DNA of 64,000 bases from contig JASANH010000220.1 in NCBI GenBank assembly GCA_030248295.1, positions 744,001 through 808,000 of the forward strand, written 5' to 3'. The position numbers and the translations under genes were made by a program. Source of the DNA: Mesodorylaimus sp. YZB2_4. Taxonomy: Eukaryota; Nematoda; Enoplea; Dorylaimida; Dorylaimidae. Positions within the stretch are counted from its first letter, which is position 1, and the number at the start of each line of letters is the position of its first letter. This document shows, in pieces, positions 32,558-45,578 of the stretch. The notes under the pieces were generated by a model, which was given only the letters and a program-made list of their open reading frames with translations, had not been told where the DNA came from and made no database searches.

Positions 32558-35544
32558 CCTGTTAGCACTGTGGGATATGTGCGTCCGAAGTGTCTCGGCA
32601 TTTGGGATCGTGGTACTCGCAAATTAGACCCTGAACAATCCTCTTGTCTACCATTTGGTTAGGGCAATTAGTATGGATGACTACTTTTTGAATAGTCGCT
32701 ATTCTCGAATTTGAGTCTACATTGCTGTCATAGGCCACACGGATTATACGAGACCTTGTGCATATATAGTGCGTGTATAGTCAATGTTGTGAATATAGAT
32801 TGAATGGCATCAATGCGTACAAATTAGTGAGGGCTATGATGACCGGTGTACCTAGATTAGTAGGGTGTCGCTGTATCTCTGATGTATCGGAAGCTGTGAA
32901 TCTGAACTTACAATTAGCCGATGAGTAGTGTCCAAATACACAGTGTCTTGATCATAGGTTATCAAATCGGAGGAGTCAATTAATTTTTCTTTGGTAGGCT
33001 ATCAGAATATTTTAATTTTGACTATCGTCTTGGCAGCAAAAGGAGTTATATTTAAAATTGCTGTAGATTTATTTTTTGATGTTTTTGTTCGAAAATAGGA
33101 TTTTTCTGTTGTGACTTGTCTCCGAGTTATGATCAGTTTAGGGGCTCAAGTCAGCTGTGGCCATGAGTGCTATCGCAAGTGCTAAGAGATACTGGTGATA
33201 AGGGTGTTGTCATGCATGACGGATGGATGTGTTCGCTGTATTTTTTGTCACCGGTTGTTAGGTGGACTGACAACGAGCTCGTTCGTGCAGCATAAAGATG
33301 ACTATTATGCACGGGTATGGTGAGAAAGGCTATGCTTTATTCGCAACAAATCGCGAAGTTCGCAAATACTCGCACGAGTAAATCATCGACATTGCAGTTT
33401 GGACTCATGTTAGCATTGCAGGTAGCTAGAGCAAGCATACCCTGTGCAACAGCCGAAGGCAACGTGTTGCGCGAATTAATATACCTTAAAGTATAAAAGA
33501 TTGCATACAGGCCTCTCACGCCCAGGCAGTTGCAATGGTCAAAATTAAGTAGACGGGAAATTGGATGCATGGCTCGACTGGAGCGGTCTTGTATCGTATG
33601 TAACTATTCTGATGAAATTACGTACAGATCGACTGACTATGGCTGCGGCTGGCCGTAGAATACGCGCCGGTGCTTTGCTAATCGAATTTACCCGACCTCG
33701 TTTTTTTGTGCAATCAGTGCATTTTGCCCGAAGCATCTTGGTGCCAGGCGACCTTTGTGATATGCAATTCAAATAGTCAGAGGCCTTATCGACTAGTCTT
33801 TGATGGGTGGGAACGGATGTGTCGGGAATGCCTGCTCATCCGGAGCGGACGTGGCTACTGCGGACCAACGTCTTTGCGTAAAACTTGGTAGTCTGACTTC
33901 TAGTAAAAGTGAGTAGTGCCCTAATAATTCCCGTGGAGTACATGACATCCGACATCAAAGTACTGGCGGTCACTATTTCGTGAGGACGAATGTGCTGTAT
34001 CAGCCATGCCTGGTATAGCAGTAACGGCAACAAACTGGTTACAGAAACCGGGGGTAGTTTACGATCACGGAGTGCAAATCGGAGCCGTCTATTTCGCTAT
34101 CGTTATCACCTTCATCGTCGTTTTTGCTTATTGCTGCCCACGATTTGTCGCTGAGTGATAGATAAGTGATAGCTGATGAGCTGGTGTACTGACAATGCTT
34201 GTGACGTATACACAGTGTTGATTCTGACCGTTTTGGCAAATGTGCTGGTGCGTATTAGATAAACACGTCACTCAGGATCATTTGGTGGAACGTGGCACGG
34301 TAAGACCATGACCATTCCTTCCTCCCGATCATAGGCAGCTTTCCTAGGTTTGGGACTCGTGGGCAGGCGGACCCGTCAACACGCTCCTCGCCGGCACTCC
34401 TCGGCCGACAAACGTCAAGTATCAACTGGCAATTGGCTTACTGTAAGGTTAGCCATTGAACGGCTAAAAGGCTGTGTACACGAGAATAGTATCCGTGTCT
34501 AGAATTTTCCCAATTAACGTACGGGATCGAGGTGGGCGAGGGGCGAACAAACAAAGTCAATTATGATCAACCTGCGCCTAACATTGGCTCCCTTCAGGTT
34601 TGATTACGAGTTGACACGAACGGTGTTCGTGGGCATAAAAAGAGCTGTGGACGCATGGGAACGGGGTGCACGTGTCGATGATTCTATATGACCCCTTATC
34701 GAACTCGGCTTGGTTTCGAGCTCGAGCCGTGTAAGAAAATAGGGGCTGGGTGGAGCCCTTTGGGTGTTGAATAGGCGGGTGTCTCTTCCTTGGCGCCTTT
34801 TGATCGACACCTATTTCTTTCCTTTTGTCCGAGCAATTGATTTGAAATATGGACGCTCGCTCGAGGCTCGTGTCTAAAATCAACAGGCGACGCAGTTGAC
34901 AGCGTGAAAATCATACCTGTTGGCTAATTAACGCTCGGCCAACGTTATTCGATACAGATGGATGATTGAAAACTAGAAACGCGCTAAACAAAAGCACCGA
35001 CGTCTTTTATGTGACCACGGCATGCCTACGCCCGTCTTCGATCATGCCCTTTCCCTCTCATGCCACTTCTCACTGCTCCTCTCGCCCTTTCGTCTCAAAC
35101 CGTTTGACGTACAGTCGCTTCCCTGCCGAGAGCTTACTGTAGCTTGCTCGTTCAGTCCCCTTGGTCTTGGTATCTCGAAACGAGGAACAGCCGATCATGG
35201 GTTAGTATAGATTGATGTAACGTTGTCCGTCGCACAAAGGTGTTCCAAGATCGAACGAAATAGCCGAATCTAACCCGGCGCCTATAGCTCCTTAGGTTCC
35301 CACAGGAGTTCTCATAGCGGACATATGGCCAAGTCCTTCACTCTGCTTGTCATGAGCCCCGACAGTCCCGAAGTCGGCTGCTCTGGGCCCACTTTGTGTG
35401 CTTGGCCAAAAATGCAAGGACGCCGACAGTGAGACTTGTGAGTTGTCCTGAACCTGATAGTGGTTTGTAGGAGTTCCTTAAACATGAGGTCCAATCGGCT
35501 CACGCCTTGACCATTCGGACTCCGACTATAGCCTCTTCCTTCAG
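32558..35544. other. 3 kb without a recognised gene
   Basis: Only short frames are present and none resembles a known family. The 5' exon or exons of the nuclear receptor should lie somewhere here, because its zinc-finger exon begins in phase after a splice acceptor and has no start Met. Confidence 0.4.
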
Positions 35545-36841
35545 GGCGCACTCTACCCGTTCCTGTCCTCTGCCAAGTCTGCGGTGACAAAAGCTACGGT
35601 CGCCATTACGGCGTGTACTGTTGCGATGGTTGTAGTTGTTTCTTCAAACGAAGCATTCGAAAAGGCATTGTCTACACCTGCATTTGTAAGTCAGCTTTAG
35701 AGTTTTGCCTCTAATACCATGAGGGCATTTTTTAGCTGGCGATGGGCAATGTGTTGTGGACAAGGCAAGGAGAAACTGGTGTCCAGCTTGTCGGCTGAGA
35801 AAGTGCCTGGCGGTCAAAATGAACAAAAATGGTAAGCAGAGACTGGACTCGTGGTTTACTTACTGTCAGCAGACACTGCGGGCTGTCTTGGGCGTCCCGC
35901 AGCCGTCTGACATTGATCATCTCTCTTGTAGCTGTGCAAGAGGAACGCGGTCCTCGAAATAAGTCCAAATCGAACCGCCGTTCGGGTGGTGGCAACCAAA
36001 AGACAGCCTCGTCTACTTCTACTGACGCAATTACACCCAAATCGGAGGCAAAACCTAGAACCAAGAAACTAGCGAGTCCAGACATGACCACCCAATCTGC
36101 GGCTAGTACCAATGGCGACGCAGTCAGTGGTCGGCCAACTCATCCGGCCATAACGAAGGAGGAATGTAAGGCAATGCTGCGCTTGTGTTTGCAAGCATGC
36201 GTCGATACTCCGGTCCTTAAATTCGCCAGTGCGGAGCATAAGAAGATGGTGTTGGAACGCGCTTGGCCCCAGTTGTTCCTTCTCTACGCAGCGACCTGCA
36301 GGACCAGCAATGTCAGCAGATTCGTGGAAGAATTTTTGGCTGCTTCGATGATCAATATCCAGAGCGAGGAAGGGTCGACTAGCTCGAACCCTGCCAGTAC
36401 GAAAGTGGCCATCGGTCAGTTGTTAAAGTTTGGTCAATCACTTTTTATGGACTCGCAAGAATTTCACCTTTCTTTGTGCATGCTGATTTGCTTCGCAGGT
36501 AAGACGCGCTTGTGCCTCGATTGATAGCTGTTTAGTGACTCCAAAGAGCTTATTCTACAGGTGGCGATGACTTCTCGGCTGCTTCTTCGAGCACGCCGAC
36601 CAGTCAACCAGGCGGACTGCAGGAGTTGTATCGCCTAATGTTATTCCATCACGCTGCTACTTTTTACGCCGGCGATCCCTTGCGAGCCACCAAGCTGATC
36701 TACTTTTTGGCTGCTTTGAAATCTGCACCGGTTGTGAATGAGGCAGCTGTCGTCGAGACGTTCTTCGGTGGTCCATCCAAAGAAGCCAATAGTGATATCA
36801 CAAAAATTGTAAGCCAGGCAGCGCGAAATGAGAAGCCGTAA
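35545..36841 (+). CDS. Nuclear hormone receptor, NR2E-like; 5' end not found
   Basis: Four exons, 35545-35685, 35736-35831, 35932-36498 and 36561-36841, stay in phase. The first finger reads [20 protein letters not shown], then [17 protein letters not shown]. The second reads [19 protein letters not shown], followed by [18 protein letters not shown], the typical NR2 T-box extension. A Ser/Thr/Lys hinge follows. The ligand-binding domain includes [13 protein letters not shown] and ends [12 protein letters not shown] ... [10 protein letters not shown], matching the helix 10-12 region of NR2E receptors. The P-box has Cys (CDGCSC) where most NR2 members have Gly. NR2E receptors act as nuclear transcription factors in nervous-system and sensory development. 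Which NR2E member this is I cannot say. Confidence 0.9.
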
Positions 36842-37110
36842 GTCGAAAGAAGTGATGCTCGTTGGAGGTGTGACCGATTGTGAGCGCTAATCTGATGTAC
36901 AAAGCGTATTATGTGCTCGTACATATGTGAAGCTTACGTGCAGTGGGTGTCCTCGCATATTGTGTCTGCGTGCCGGTCGTGCGCGTCGAACGGCATAAAC
37001 TGCATTCTCGATTAATACGGCTGATAAGCACGTGATTAGAGTGTATACATGCTTAGTAGCAATAATCAAAGCACTGCACCCACCAATTGACAAGCCGCAA
37101 ATGCCACAAA

Positions 37111-39006
37111 TTATTCCCACTTAGCGCACAAATCTAGCTTCTTTGTGTCATAGTCTAGCACCAGAGTGAAAGTAGCCCTCTTGCCATTGCTGTCTTCGCT
37201 CTCTGCACACTCAATTCTCATAAATGTAATCAGTCGCTCAAGGAGGGTTTCGAGTGCTTTCAGCCATTGTCTAACTGTCTTTTGATCAAGGCCAGATAGC
37301 TCGCGCATTTCGTCCAACGTATTCAAGCTGGGTGGCCCGAACCATCCTTCGTCATGCTTGCCGAAATAGCAGTACTTTGCGCCAGACATGTACTGATGCA
37401 TCCATTTCAAGGCTAGTAGGGGTTTTGTAATGTGCCGGCTGTACAATGGGATAGGAATCAGAGTATTGATGTCGCCCTAGAAGAGTCCAGTGATGCTTTT
37501 CCTTTCTTGTTTTAAAGATTTGCGCGGGCTGGGCTCCGTGCCTCCCCAGTTCAACACTGCCTATTGTCGACCAGTAAAATCCTTGGCTCGCCCTGGGCTA
37601 CAGTATCAAGGGCTGACCAGAGGATGGCTCAAGCCACTGTAACAATCCCACGCAGTTCACGGGCACCTTGTGCCGACTTTATTGGCTACCACACCACAAG
37701 GCGAACATTCGGGGCGCAGCCTTACGCGTCGGCCGTCAAAGGGGTTTTGGAACCGACCGAGACCAGGAGCTCAGACCAGTCCTCTCCGATGCCAGCAAAC
37801 CAAACTGGACACTCGACCTCGATATCGCTCTCGGTCTCCTGCCAGTCTGGACTATAGGATAGGCAGACCGGCTCCCTGAACTGGTGCACCAATTGGCTGG
37901 AGAGTAGTCAATGCCTATAACACCAGCAGCAATGATATGATAAGCGAGGCCGTGGACAGCCTCCCTTGGCCATCTTCACAAAGAGCACCTCCTTCGACTC
38001 TGAAAACGGCCTCATTTTAAACTGTCGTCCCCAACAGGAATAGAACTGCAGCCACGAGATCAGCACCTGAGCCACCGCTGCTCTTCTAGCATTGTCTTGA
38101 TGGTTGCAAGGCCGGCTACCTATTAACCAACCAATAAAAGAATATTTCAATCCCCTACCCGGTAGCCAGCTATGATAGCTTTGTCTTGGCTATCCATCGA
38201 TTCCGTACTGAGAACATTATCGGTGCATTCTTCCATCGGGTATATCGCTACATTTGCGCTGTGCATCATCAACATCTTGATGGAACCCAGTCGGAAGGAG
38301 CTAACCATTCGGAAAGAATCCGGAGCCAACGTCTTTATGAATGACGAATCGTGAACTGAAGCTACTGGTGGCTCCTTGCTGCATGCTGCCAAGAAAGCCT
38401 CTCCAAAAAACTGATCAGGACGATATTGGCTTTGTGTTGGAGTCACAGTCAAGGTTGAACCGACCATCTGTAAGTTAAAGTTTTCACACTTCGCTTGACC
38501 AGTGGCTTTTTTGCCAAGCACACACACATAAATGAAGCGCAATAACAAGTCGATGCTGGTCATGTCCGCTGCAACATCGTGATCAGCGAGCTAAAAAAAG
38601 AAATACGTCTGATAAATCCGACGGTCCTATCTAGATCCTATGTAGCATATGCACTGACAGGCTGCATATCAGTCACGATAAATAAAGATATCACCTTGAA
38701 TTTGGGCTGACATATTTTTAATGCGGTTAACATGGCTTCCAGTCGATTTTCCTCGTAATTGTTATTCGACCGGTCAGTCTTCTCCGGCTGACCCCCACGC
38801 CACTTGAAAAACTCCTTTGGCGCTCCAGGTACAACGATTTTATCGCCATGATAGTTGAAGGATGCGAGGACGGTACGGCTGGTTATATCGCACGACGGAG
38901 CAGATACGAGTAGTGCTGATGCTGGCCATGATATCTTCGGTGGTATCACGAGGCCACTGTACGGCAATTTGGGACTGGTGTCTGCTTGTCGATCTCGCCA
39001 GGACAT
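37111..39006 (-). CDS. Novel paralogous family, member A
   Basis: Unrecognised protein. Minus-strand exons 38695-39006, 38159-38590 and 37111-37476 are phase 0 at each junction, about 369 residues. It shares with the three plus-strand members downstream: LASFNYHGDKIVVPGAPKEF, then FKWRGG, in exon 1; ADHDVAADM and FRMVSSFRLGSIKML in exon 2; and GDINTLIPI, LKWMHQYMSGAKY, FGKHDEGWF and GLDQ in exon 3. It differs by lacking the Arg/Gly-rich N-terminus and by a diverged first 45 residues, so the start at 39006 is uncertain. Intron 2 (37477-38158) has been enlarged by a dispersed repeat. No known domain, signal peptide or membrane segment was seen. It could be a functional divergent copy or an early pseudogene. 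Confidence 0.65.
37545..37940 (+). repeat. Dispersed repeat (family R), copy 1, in the intron of member A
   Basis: Shared blocks with copies at 40.4 and 57.0 kb: CTTGGCTCGCCC, CTGACCAGAGGATGG, GACACCTTGTGCCGA-like, GTCGGCCGTC and CAGTCCTCTCCGATGCCAGC, ending in GATATGATA. The ordered blocks and short-repeat tail suggest a retroposed, non-autonomous element. Confidence 0.7.
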
Positions 39007-42000
39007 GCTGCGTGCTTCGAATCAAAGCCGCCCACTGAGGAGACTTCACCGTAGCATCCCGTCATGCGGGAATAAAGAAGAAGCAGTGGCGAACGCTCAA
39101 AAGAATTTCCGATTCTCTCAAACTGGCATCTTGACCAAACAGCTGCCTCATTTAGCATGTATAGTAGCAATTAGAAATGTTTGTTTACGATCTCAGGGCC
39201 AGTTCAGCCCAGAAAATTTTATTATCGGGTCAGAGTACTGTTGATTCATGAAAGCTTATCAGATTCATCATTTTCACGATCTACTCTTCGGAATCGTTAA
39301 TAAAAATGGGTACTCGGAGCAATGCACACAATCCCAATCTCAAGCACAACAGCAGTCAGACACTTTAGCTTAAAGTCTCGGCAATAACACACCATCTGGG
39401 TAAACATGCTTAAATTCCTACATGGACAATCCAAATCAGAACTACCCATAAACTTTTTGATCGCTGCGATAGAAATATCAAATGACATTGCGCTATGTTC
39501 GAGTCGTTAGTCGTCCAGGCAAGAAGTATTATTGGTGAGATCTTTGTTGCGCTCTCGGCAAACACTCATGCTTCTGTGTCATGTGACTAACACACATTCT
39601 ACCTAGGCGATAGGAAATACGAGAAATCGAAGTTTCTGATTGAGCAGAGGACAGACCTTTGAAGTCTACGCAGGGTGACTTTTCTTACGACTGATTATGT
39701 CAAGAACACATGAAACCATCCGCTTGCATTGCACCAGCGTACTGGAATGTAGGCACTACCGTAGATCATGCATCGTCGTTGACGACGTTTAATGCTTTTG
39801 TGTCTTGAGTCCAGCCTCGTGACGCACATTAGAACACAGTCACATCGCACAATCACGGTCACTCAGAACGTGGTCACCCCACAGCTAGTGGTCGCCCACG
39901 GTCGCAATGTCGTGTTGCCGGTTCCAGGACTTGAGGTCGCGGCTGTCTGCGCAGGCAAACAACTTGAGGACTGGCCCCGCTCGGTGGCTATAACAATCAT
40001 CGATTCTAGGAGTCGACATCGTGCAGAGGTGTTGACTAACCTGGACTAGTTTCCGATTTGCATCGATACTAACCTGCTGTTTGGTGCCATGCCCATGAGT
40101 GTTGTTGGCGGCCCTCTCCGAATCAGTCGAGATTCAGGCCGCCTTAGTAAACGGCTGGGCGCTGGGTCTCTATCTCGTCCCTGGTCGGTTCTTATCGCTG
40201 GCAGGGCGCACAGCTGCAATTACGATTAGTGGACGCGCGGAGGCCAATGATCGCAGTCAATGTTTTGGAAGCTTCTTCGCATGCATTCTGATCCGATATT
40301 AACTGATCAGGCGCGATGTGCGAAGACCGTATGGTGTTTTCTTTGTGAAGCGAAGCTACATGCGTTTATGCTTAAAATCCTTCATCCGTCCTAGGGTGGA
40401 CTTGGACTAGCCAGAGGTAGGCTCAGCCATCGGAACAATCCCACGTAGTTCTTGACACCTCATGTACATGCATGGGACAGAATATATGCCGCACCCTGTA
40501 GTTTATTCCCCACCCACACACAGGGGCTGTTTAGACTCACAATTCGAGGAGCGGCTGCACGTGTAGGCCGTCAGCGAGGTTGCGATGGTCTTATGGCTTA
40601 TGTAGAGCGCAAGACCAGGAACTCAATACCCTTTACGGCAATGCCCAATGCCTGCGAAGAGAGCCAGTCTATCGAACTCAAGCGAGCTCTTACAAGTTAG
40701 TCTGGGTCTCGTGTTGTAATCAGAGGACTCGGGAAGACGAACATTCGGATCAGAGCTTTACTCGAACACTGCACACCTGCTCCATTCGCACCATGCAGTA
40801 CACCATACTGGCATGCTGTTCCAACCTACTACAAACAAAGATCTTCTCACGCCATCCTGATCTTTCCTACCCAGGCCACATTCCAACCATAACCTTTCAT
40901 TTAATACCTCGCGCTACAGTGTCTGGTCCTAACCTAGGAGAGGCAGACCATTCTCTGAACCTGCACTGATTAGTGCAGATATGATATGATATGATAGCCT
41001 GACGACTGAGGTGGATGGCGCTGCTACAAGGTTGCAGATGGTATTAAATTTCACAGTTGATTGAGTCCGAAACCGAAAGGCTTGAAACTATGACTGTTTC
41101 TGTCCCGCTATGGTTAGAAAATTTTGCATTTTGCAGTTTGCGCAGCATTTTTCACAAACATTTTTAGAGCTTCGCTTGCATAAGCACCCGATTTTTATGG
41201 CTTGACTGTAATCGCAAGTAGACCCCGTCGTCTTTTCCCAAAATTCCATCATCCAAAAATACTGTACTAGACCGTTGTCACTTTACGGCACCTTCCCGGA
41301 CGAGGAATTCAATGAAATAAAATCGAGCGAAGAATGTGCACTTACCTTGACTTTGACGACTGGTATATCCACAGCCACAGCCATAATGAACTGGCGCATG
41401 ATACCTGATCCGACGATATCATTCAGATCCGCCGTCAACAATTTTTGAGCAACGAAACGAACCAGATCACATTGGAATGTAGGCTATGGCTACAGGTACT
41501 GTATGATTGAGGTATCAGCTGATTCCAGTTTCAATCCACTGTTTCATAGACCTTGCTTTGTCATCTTCAGTTCGAGTTGAGCATGGGCTATTGCGCTGTA
41601 CTCTTAATTTCTCGTTTCCGTATGAAGAATACATGCATGTGTACAGCATAAAGCTATTGCACCTTGAACGAAAGGCCAACTGTTGGTCAAAGCAGCTCTG
41701 ATAGTCGAGCCATGAGCTAATCGTACATAAGTGCACCAAATCCACTTTGCGAAGTGCTGAGAGATTACAAGTGCACACTGTATAAATGTCAACATCAAGC
41801 ATGCGCTGTTACATCATACCCGTATGTAGAGTGACCCATAGAAGGCGTAAAGCCTAAAACTGACCCCTCCAGGGGGATCGTCATGATCGTCGTCTCTCAA
41901 TGAATGCGGCCCAGCTGCTGGCACGATCGCCTACTCCTGGTGACACGATCGTCATCTTTGTTTGCCGTCTTATCTCTATGCTTGCCATTCTTGTGTGCCA

Positions 42001-42306
42001 CCTTCGCAGCACTGACGAAACCGCTTCCAAGCCACGCTATCTTCGGTCTAGCATTTCCGTGGTGTAGCAATAGGCAGCTATCATTTCTATTCAAACTGCA
42101 CGCCTTCGTACTGCGTGAGTAAGTGTGCGTAGGCTTCTTAGGCCCACAGCGTCACATTAGCCCGAAATACCAGACACCCGTCGCTCGACTTCAGTGACGG
42201 ACAAAGCTGAAACAATCTTCGCTGCTATATTTCATACCGTCTTGACAAAAGGATCGAAGCCTATTCGTTCTACTCATCCCACAATAGTGCTTTGATAGAC
42301 CTGGTT
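39007..42306. other. 3.3 kb without a recognised gene
   Basis: Apart from the repeat at 40.4-41.0 kb, only short frames are present and I can support none of them. A minus-strand frame at 41897-42094 is Lys/Arg-rich but has no family resemblance. Confidence 0.4.
40385..41000 (+). repeat. Dispersed repeat (family R), copy 2
   Basis: It carries AGAGGTAGGCTCAGCC, GGAACAATCCCACG, CAATTCGAGGAGCGGCTGCA and AGGAGAGGCAGACC in the same order as the other copies, and ends in four GATAT units (40978-40996). It is more diverged and longer than copy 1. Confidence 0.6.
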
Positions 42307-43032
42307 ATGTTGCGAGAGAAGAAAGGAGCTGGATTGCGTCGCCCACCACGACCACAAACGGAATTTCTGCCGAATAGAGGAGACGAGTTTAATTATTGCC
42401 GATATGCTCGCCCTCTAAGTTCCATTTTCCCAGAATCGTTACATCGGTGCTTGAAAGAATTGAATGAGAAGCAGACAGCATTACACGAAACCAATGTATT
42501 CAGGTTCAATTCCAAATCGACCACCCGTTTCTACCTTGACCTAAGCAATAGTGAGGAGAAGGAACTACCGCGGAGATCGAATATGAAAAGGCCTATCTTC
42601 CCAGGACTGGACAAGAAATGCCTTGGCGGGGTTCCATTGAAAAGTAGCCCTAAGCCAGTGCCAGTCTCGTGTTCGCGTTGGTACATCACTCATTCGAAGA
42701 ACAATGTCTCACATTCACGAACTGTGGACGAACCCTCAATCTGCACAAGTGCTGAATTGGGGAGACGGGTACTCGGGGCAGACGGATTTGGACAAAGATC
42801 ACAATTGGCAAAGTCATTGCCAGACTTGACAAGGCGATTTGAAGATAAGAGAGAGGAGATGCGAGAAAGAGAATTGGAGGATGGGAAGGAAGAACAAGTG
42901 GGTTGCCCGGAAGGCAAGGACACGAGAATATCGATCGTATCGAACACAGCCACGATATATGAAGAGCCTTGGGACTCAGAGAAGGTTGTGGATAAGTGGA
43001 TGGCAATGGCAACTTTGCATGAAATGGCTTAA
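42307..43032 (+). CDS. Hypothetical 241-residue protein
   Basis: A single open frame from ATG (MLREKKGAGLRRPPRPQTEF) to a stop after KWMAMATLHEMA. It is basic and hydrophilic, with an N-terminal NYCRYARPLSSIFPESL stretch, a central KRPIFPGLDKKCLGG, a Ser-rich part and a charged Arg/Glu helix near residues 180-205. No membrane segment or known domain is visible. The length of the frame and an amino-acid composition without stop-rich shadows favour a real gene or a last exon. It converges on the SMYD gene, whose stop lies 300 bp downstream. Confidence 0.5.
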   Translation: MLREKKGAGLRRPPRPQTEFLPNRGDEFNYCRYARPLSSIFPESLHRCLKELNEKQTALHETNVFRFNSKSTTRFYLDLSNSEEKELPRRSNMKRPIFPGLDKKCLGGVPLKSSPKPVPVSCSRWYITHSKNNVSHSRTVDEPSICTSAELGRRVLGADGFGQRSQLAKSLPDLTRRFEDKREEMRERELEDGKEEQVGCPEGKDTRISIVSNTATIYEEPWDSEKVVDKWMAMATLHEMA

Positions 43033-43329
43033 GAGGATAATAATTTTTGATGTATCCTTTTCTTGTGCATCCTCTTGTGTTACCGATTGAGTAACACTGA
43101 AAAAGTTATTTCGTGCCTTAAAACTTTGAGTCATGTGCGCCCGCACAATTGTATTCTCCTAATCCGCGGTGGGCGCAAGGTACTGTTGAGGCTGAATCGT
43201 ACGCTACTATCAACAGTCAGAGGTTATGTGCTGCATCAGTCATGTGATACGATCAGTCCCCAGCAGCACACCTCATGCTCCTCTGTCATGAATCACAAAC
43301 TCGCCCACCATCATCAGCACATCTTCTGA

Positions 43330-45057
43330 TCAGCGATACGGTTTCCATGGAGTGGCGGGTTCAGCGTCAGCCTGAGCTTCGACGAACTCTGCGCATTCGA
43401 GCTCCCCGCGGCGTTTCCAGACGTCGATGGCGAATGCGTACCAGAACTTGGACCGATTCTCGTCAGCATCAGCTGGCTGTTTGGATCGGATTTTGTACAG
43501 CAAGCCGAGCTCTTGGGCGCTGGTGGCCACGTTCAGCATGTGAGGTTCGAAATACCTCACGTAGACCCCCATCATGTTTTCGCCCGTCTTGAGAGCCAGC
43601 TCAAAGTCGGGAATAGTGGTCGACGGCTTGATCTTGCCGTTTTCCGTGATCAGGCGGAACAAAGTATCAAACAGCTTTTCGTTCAGCTGACCATAGCGGA
43701 CATTGTATTTGTGATTCCAGTACTTTTCGGACTCTTGCAGCACCGATTCGCACGTCTTGATGGTGTTGTGCAAGTTTTCGGCTCTCCAGGCCGCATTCAT
43801 GGCCGTTGTCCACTAAAAACACAGGAAAATAGCAAATATAGTGAACTAGCGGGTATTTAAGACTGCACCTGCTGCGACAGATCCTTTGCGTGGTTTGCTG
43901 CACCGCTCTCTTGCAGCCACGGTGCCGGTTTGAACTCTTCTTCTTGCATGCGTTTGTCCCTCGGGCACTGGCACGACCTCTTTAACTTCAGAGATCCCCA
44001 CAGCTTTGAACGACGCCACACGTATGGGTACGTGCATATGGAGCACTCGATTGGCGCTGAATCTGATTGAATCTCGTTTTGCAGATCATTCGAGCAGAGA
44101 GTGCACCGGCAATGAAAGAAGTAGCGATACTTGAGCGAACTAATGCGCTGTTCGGTCATCGGACACGAGGTCCCGTAGCTCCAACTTGGACCGATGCCGT
44201 AGTTCAGCGTCAGCGACTCGAACTCTTGCTTGGTCAGATCGGGGCGCTTAGCGAACGTGGTTTCGTCGTCCAACCGGTCTTGCTCAGTTTCGTCGTCGAT
44301 GTACTGAATGATCAGGCGACATCCATCGAACTTGTACAAACACGATGGACTGCAGCTATGGTTGAACCTCGACACGTTCAGGTAGATAGCCTCGCCCATT
44401 TGCTCGCAGCATCCAGGTTCCGGTCTCACACGGACGTTCACCACAAAACCGTTGATCACGTATCGACAGAAGAATTGAAACAGGACGTCGGACTTGATCG
44501 ATGCCAAGGGTGTGCCATCGAAAAAGCCACGGAAGGCGACTTCGGTCTGTTTGAACAGACTTTCGTGTTTGCGACTGTGACGAATTTCGTTCTTGTGGGA
44601 CATCAGGTCATCAAAGCGCCTTTCCTGAAAAAAATCATCCTGAAAGTCCTTCTCATACAAATCTACGTATTTCAGACTCACGTACCTTCCCCAAATGTTG
44701 AGGGAAGTCCTTGGACAGGGAAGCCACTCCTTGGTCCTTCCAGTAGCGAGTGATCAGTCGGCCGAGGAGTCGAACTGACAGTTCCAACGAGGGATCGACG
44801 CCATCGACTCGATTGTTTTCCCTTTGCACGGCAACGCATTCGGGATCGTGGAAGCACTGGTCGTCGTCTCGGCAACGCTCACTGCAATAGCACACGAATT
44901 CGCATTGATCATTGCAGAAATAGAAGCGGTATGCTTCGCCAGCATCGTCGAAGAATTCAGCGAAACAGAAAGAACACCGATTTCGGAGATGTTTTGCGTT
45001 CAAGGCTGCTGCGTACGGCATTTCGCTGAACAAGTATCGCACAACGTACTTTTCCAT
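43330..45057 (-). CDS. SMYD: SET and MYND domain lysine methyltransferase (SMYD family)
   Basis: Three exons, 44686-45057, 43869-44624 and 43330-43812, are all phase 0 and give 536 residues. Residues about 27-75 form a MYND-type zinc finger (CSFC, FCNDQCEFVCYCSERCRDDD, CFHDPEC). The SET core has YLNVSRFNHSCSPSC, the canonical NHSC cofactor motif, and the post-SET zinc cluster reads FHCRCTLC. The C-terminal half resembles the TPR-like helical region of SMYD proteins (AWRAENLHNTIKTCESVL). SMYD enzymes methylate histones or other proteins, often in muscle. The N-terminal half of the split SET domain, with its GxG motif, is largely missing upstream of LFSEMPYAAAL, so a further 5' exon is likely. 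Confidence 0.9.
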
Positions 45058-45578
45058 AATGATGGGATAGATGATCGTGATGTGACGCTGACGGCGAGGA
45101 TTTCAGAAATGACAATGGCATCCGTGGCAGCTATAATAGAGTATGTACCTTTACTTTACACTAATCTTTAACACATCTTGCTCAGTGCACTTGAGTTGGG
45201 AACATTTTCGCAGAAAACAGAATTAGTCATACAGTAGGTAATGTGCTATTATCATCAGTCTCCCGTTCTCGTCAAAAGAACTGCAAGATAAGCATTCGAG
45301 TACAAATACTACCCTCAGCACATGTACAGAATGAGCATTAACAGTCATGGGGCTGCTATTTAGTAGTGCTGCAAAACCATTGAGGGCTTCTTGGAACACC
45401 TCGAAGCCACACCTGTTGACATTGTCTTTATTCAAGTCCAGACGAAGGGCACCACATAATCAACATACGATGAATGCGGCGGCGTTATTATACTGAACGA
45501 TATTCAAATATATATGTTCGTATGTCTAATAATAAGGCTCTAAGGCTTCACGTTTCGGTCTTCAACCACTAGACACCG

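Noticed and set aside
43330..43592. Plus-strand frame overlapping the SMYD last exon
   Set aside because: Shadow of the well-supported minus-strand SMYD coding exon.
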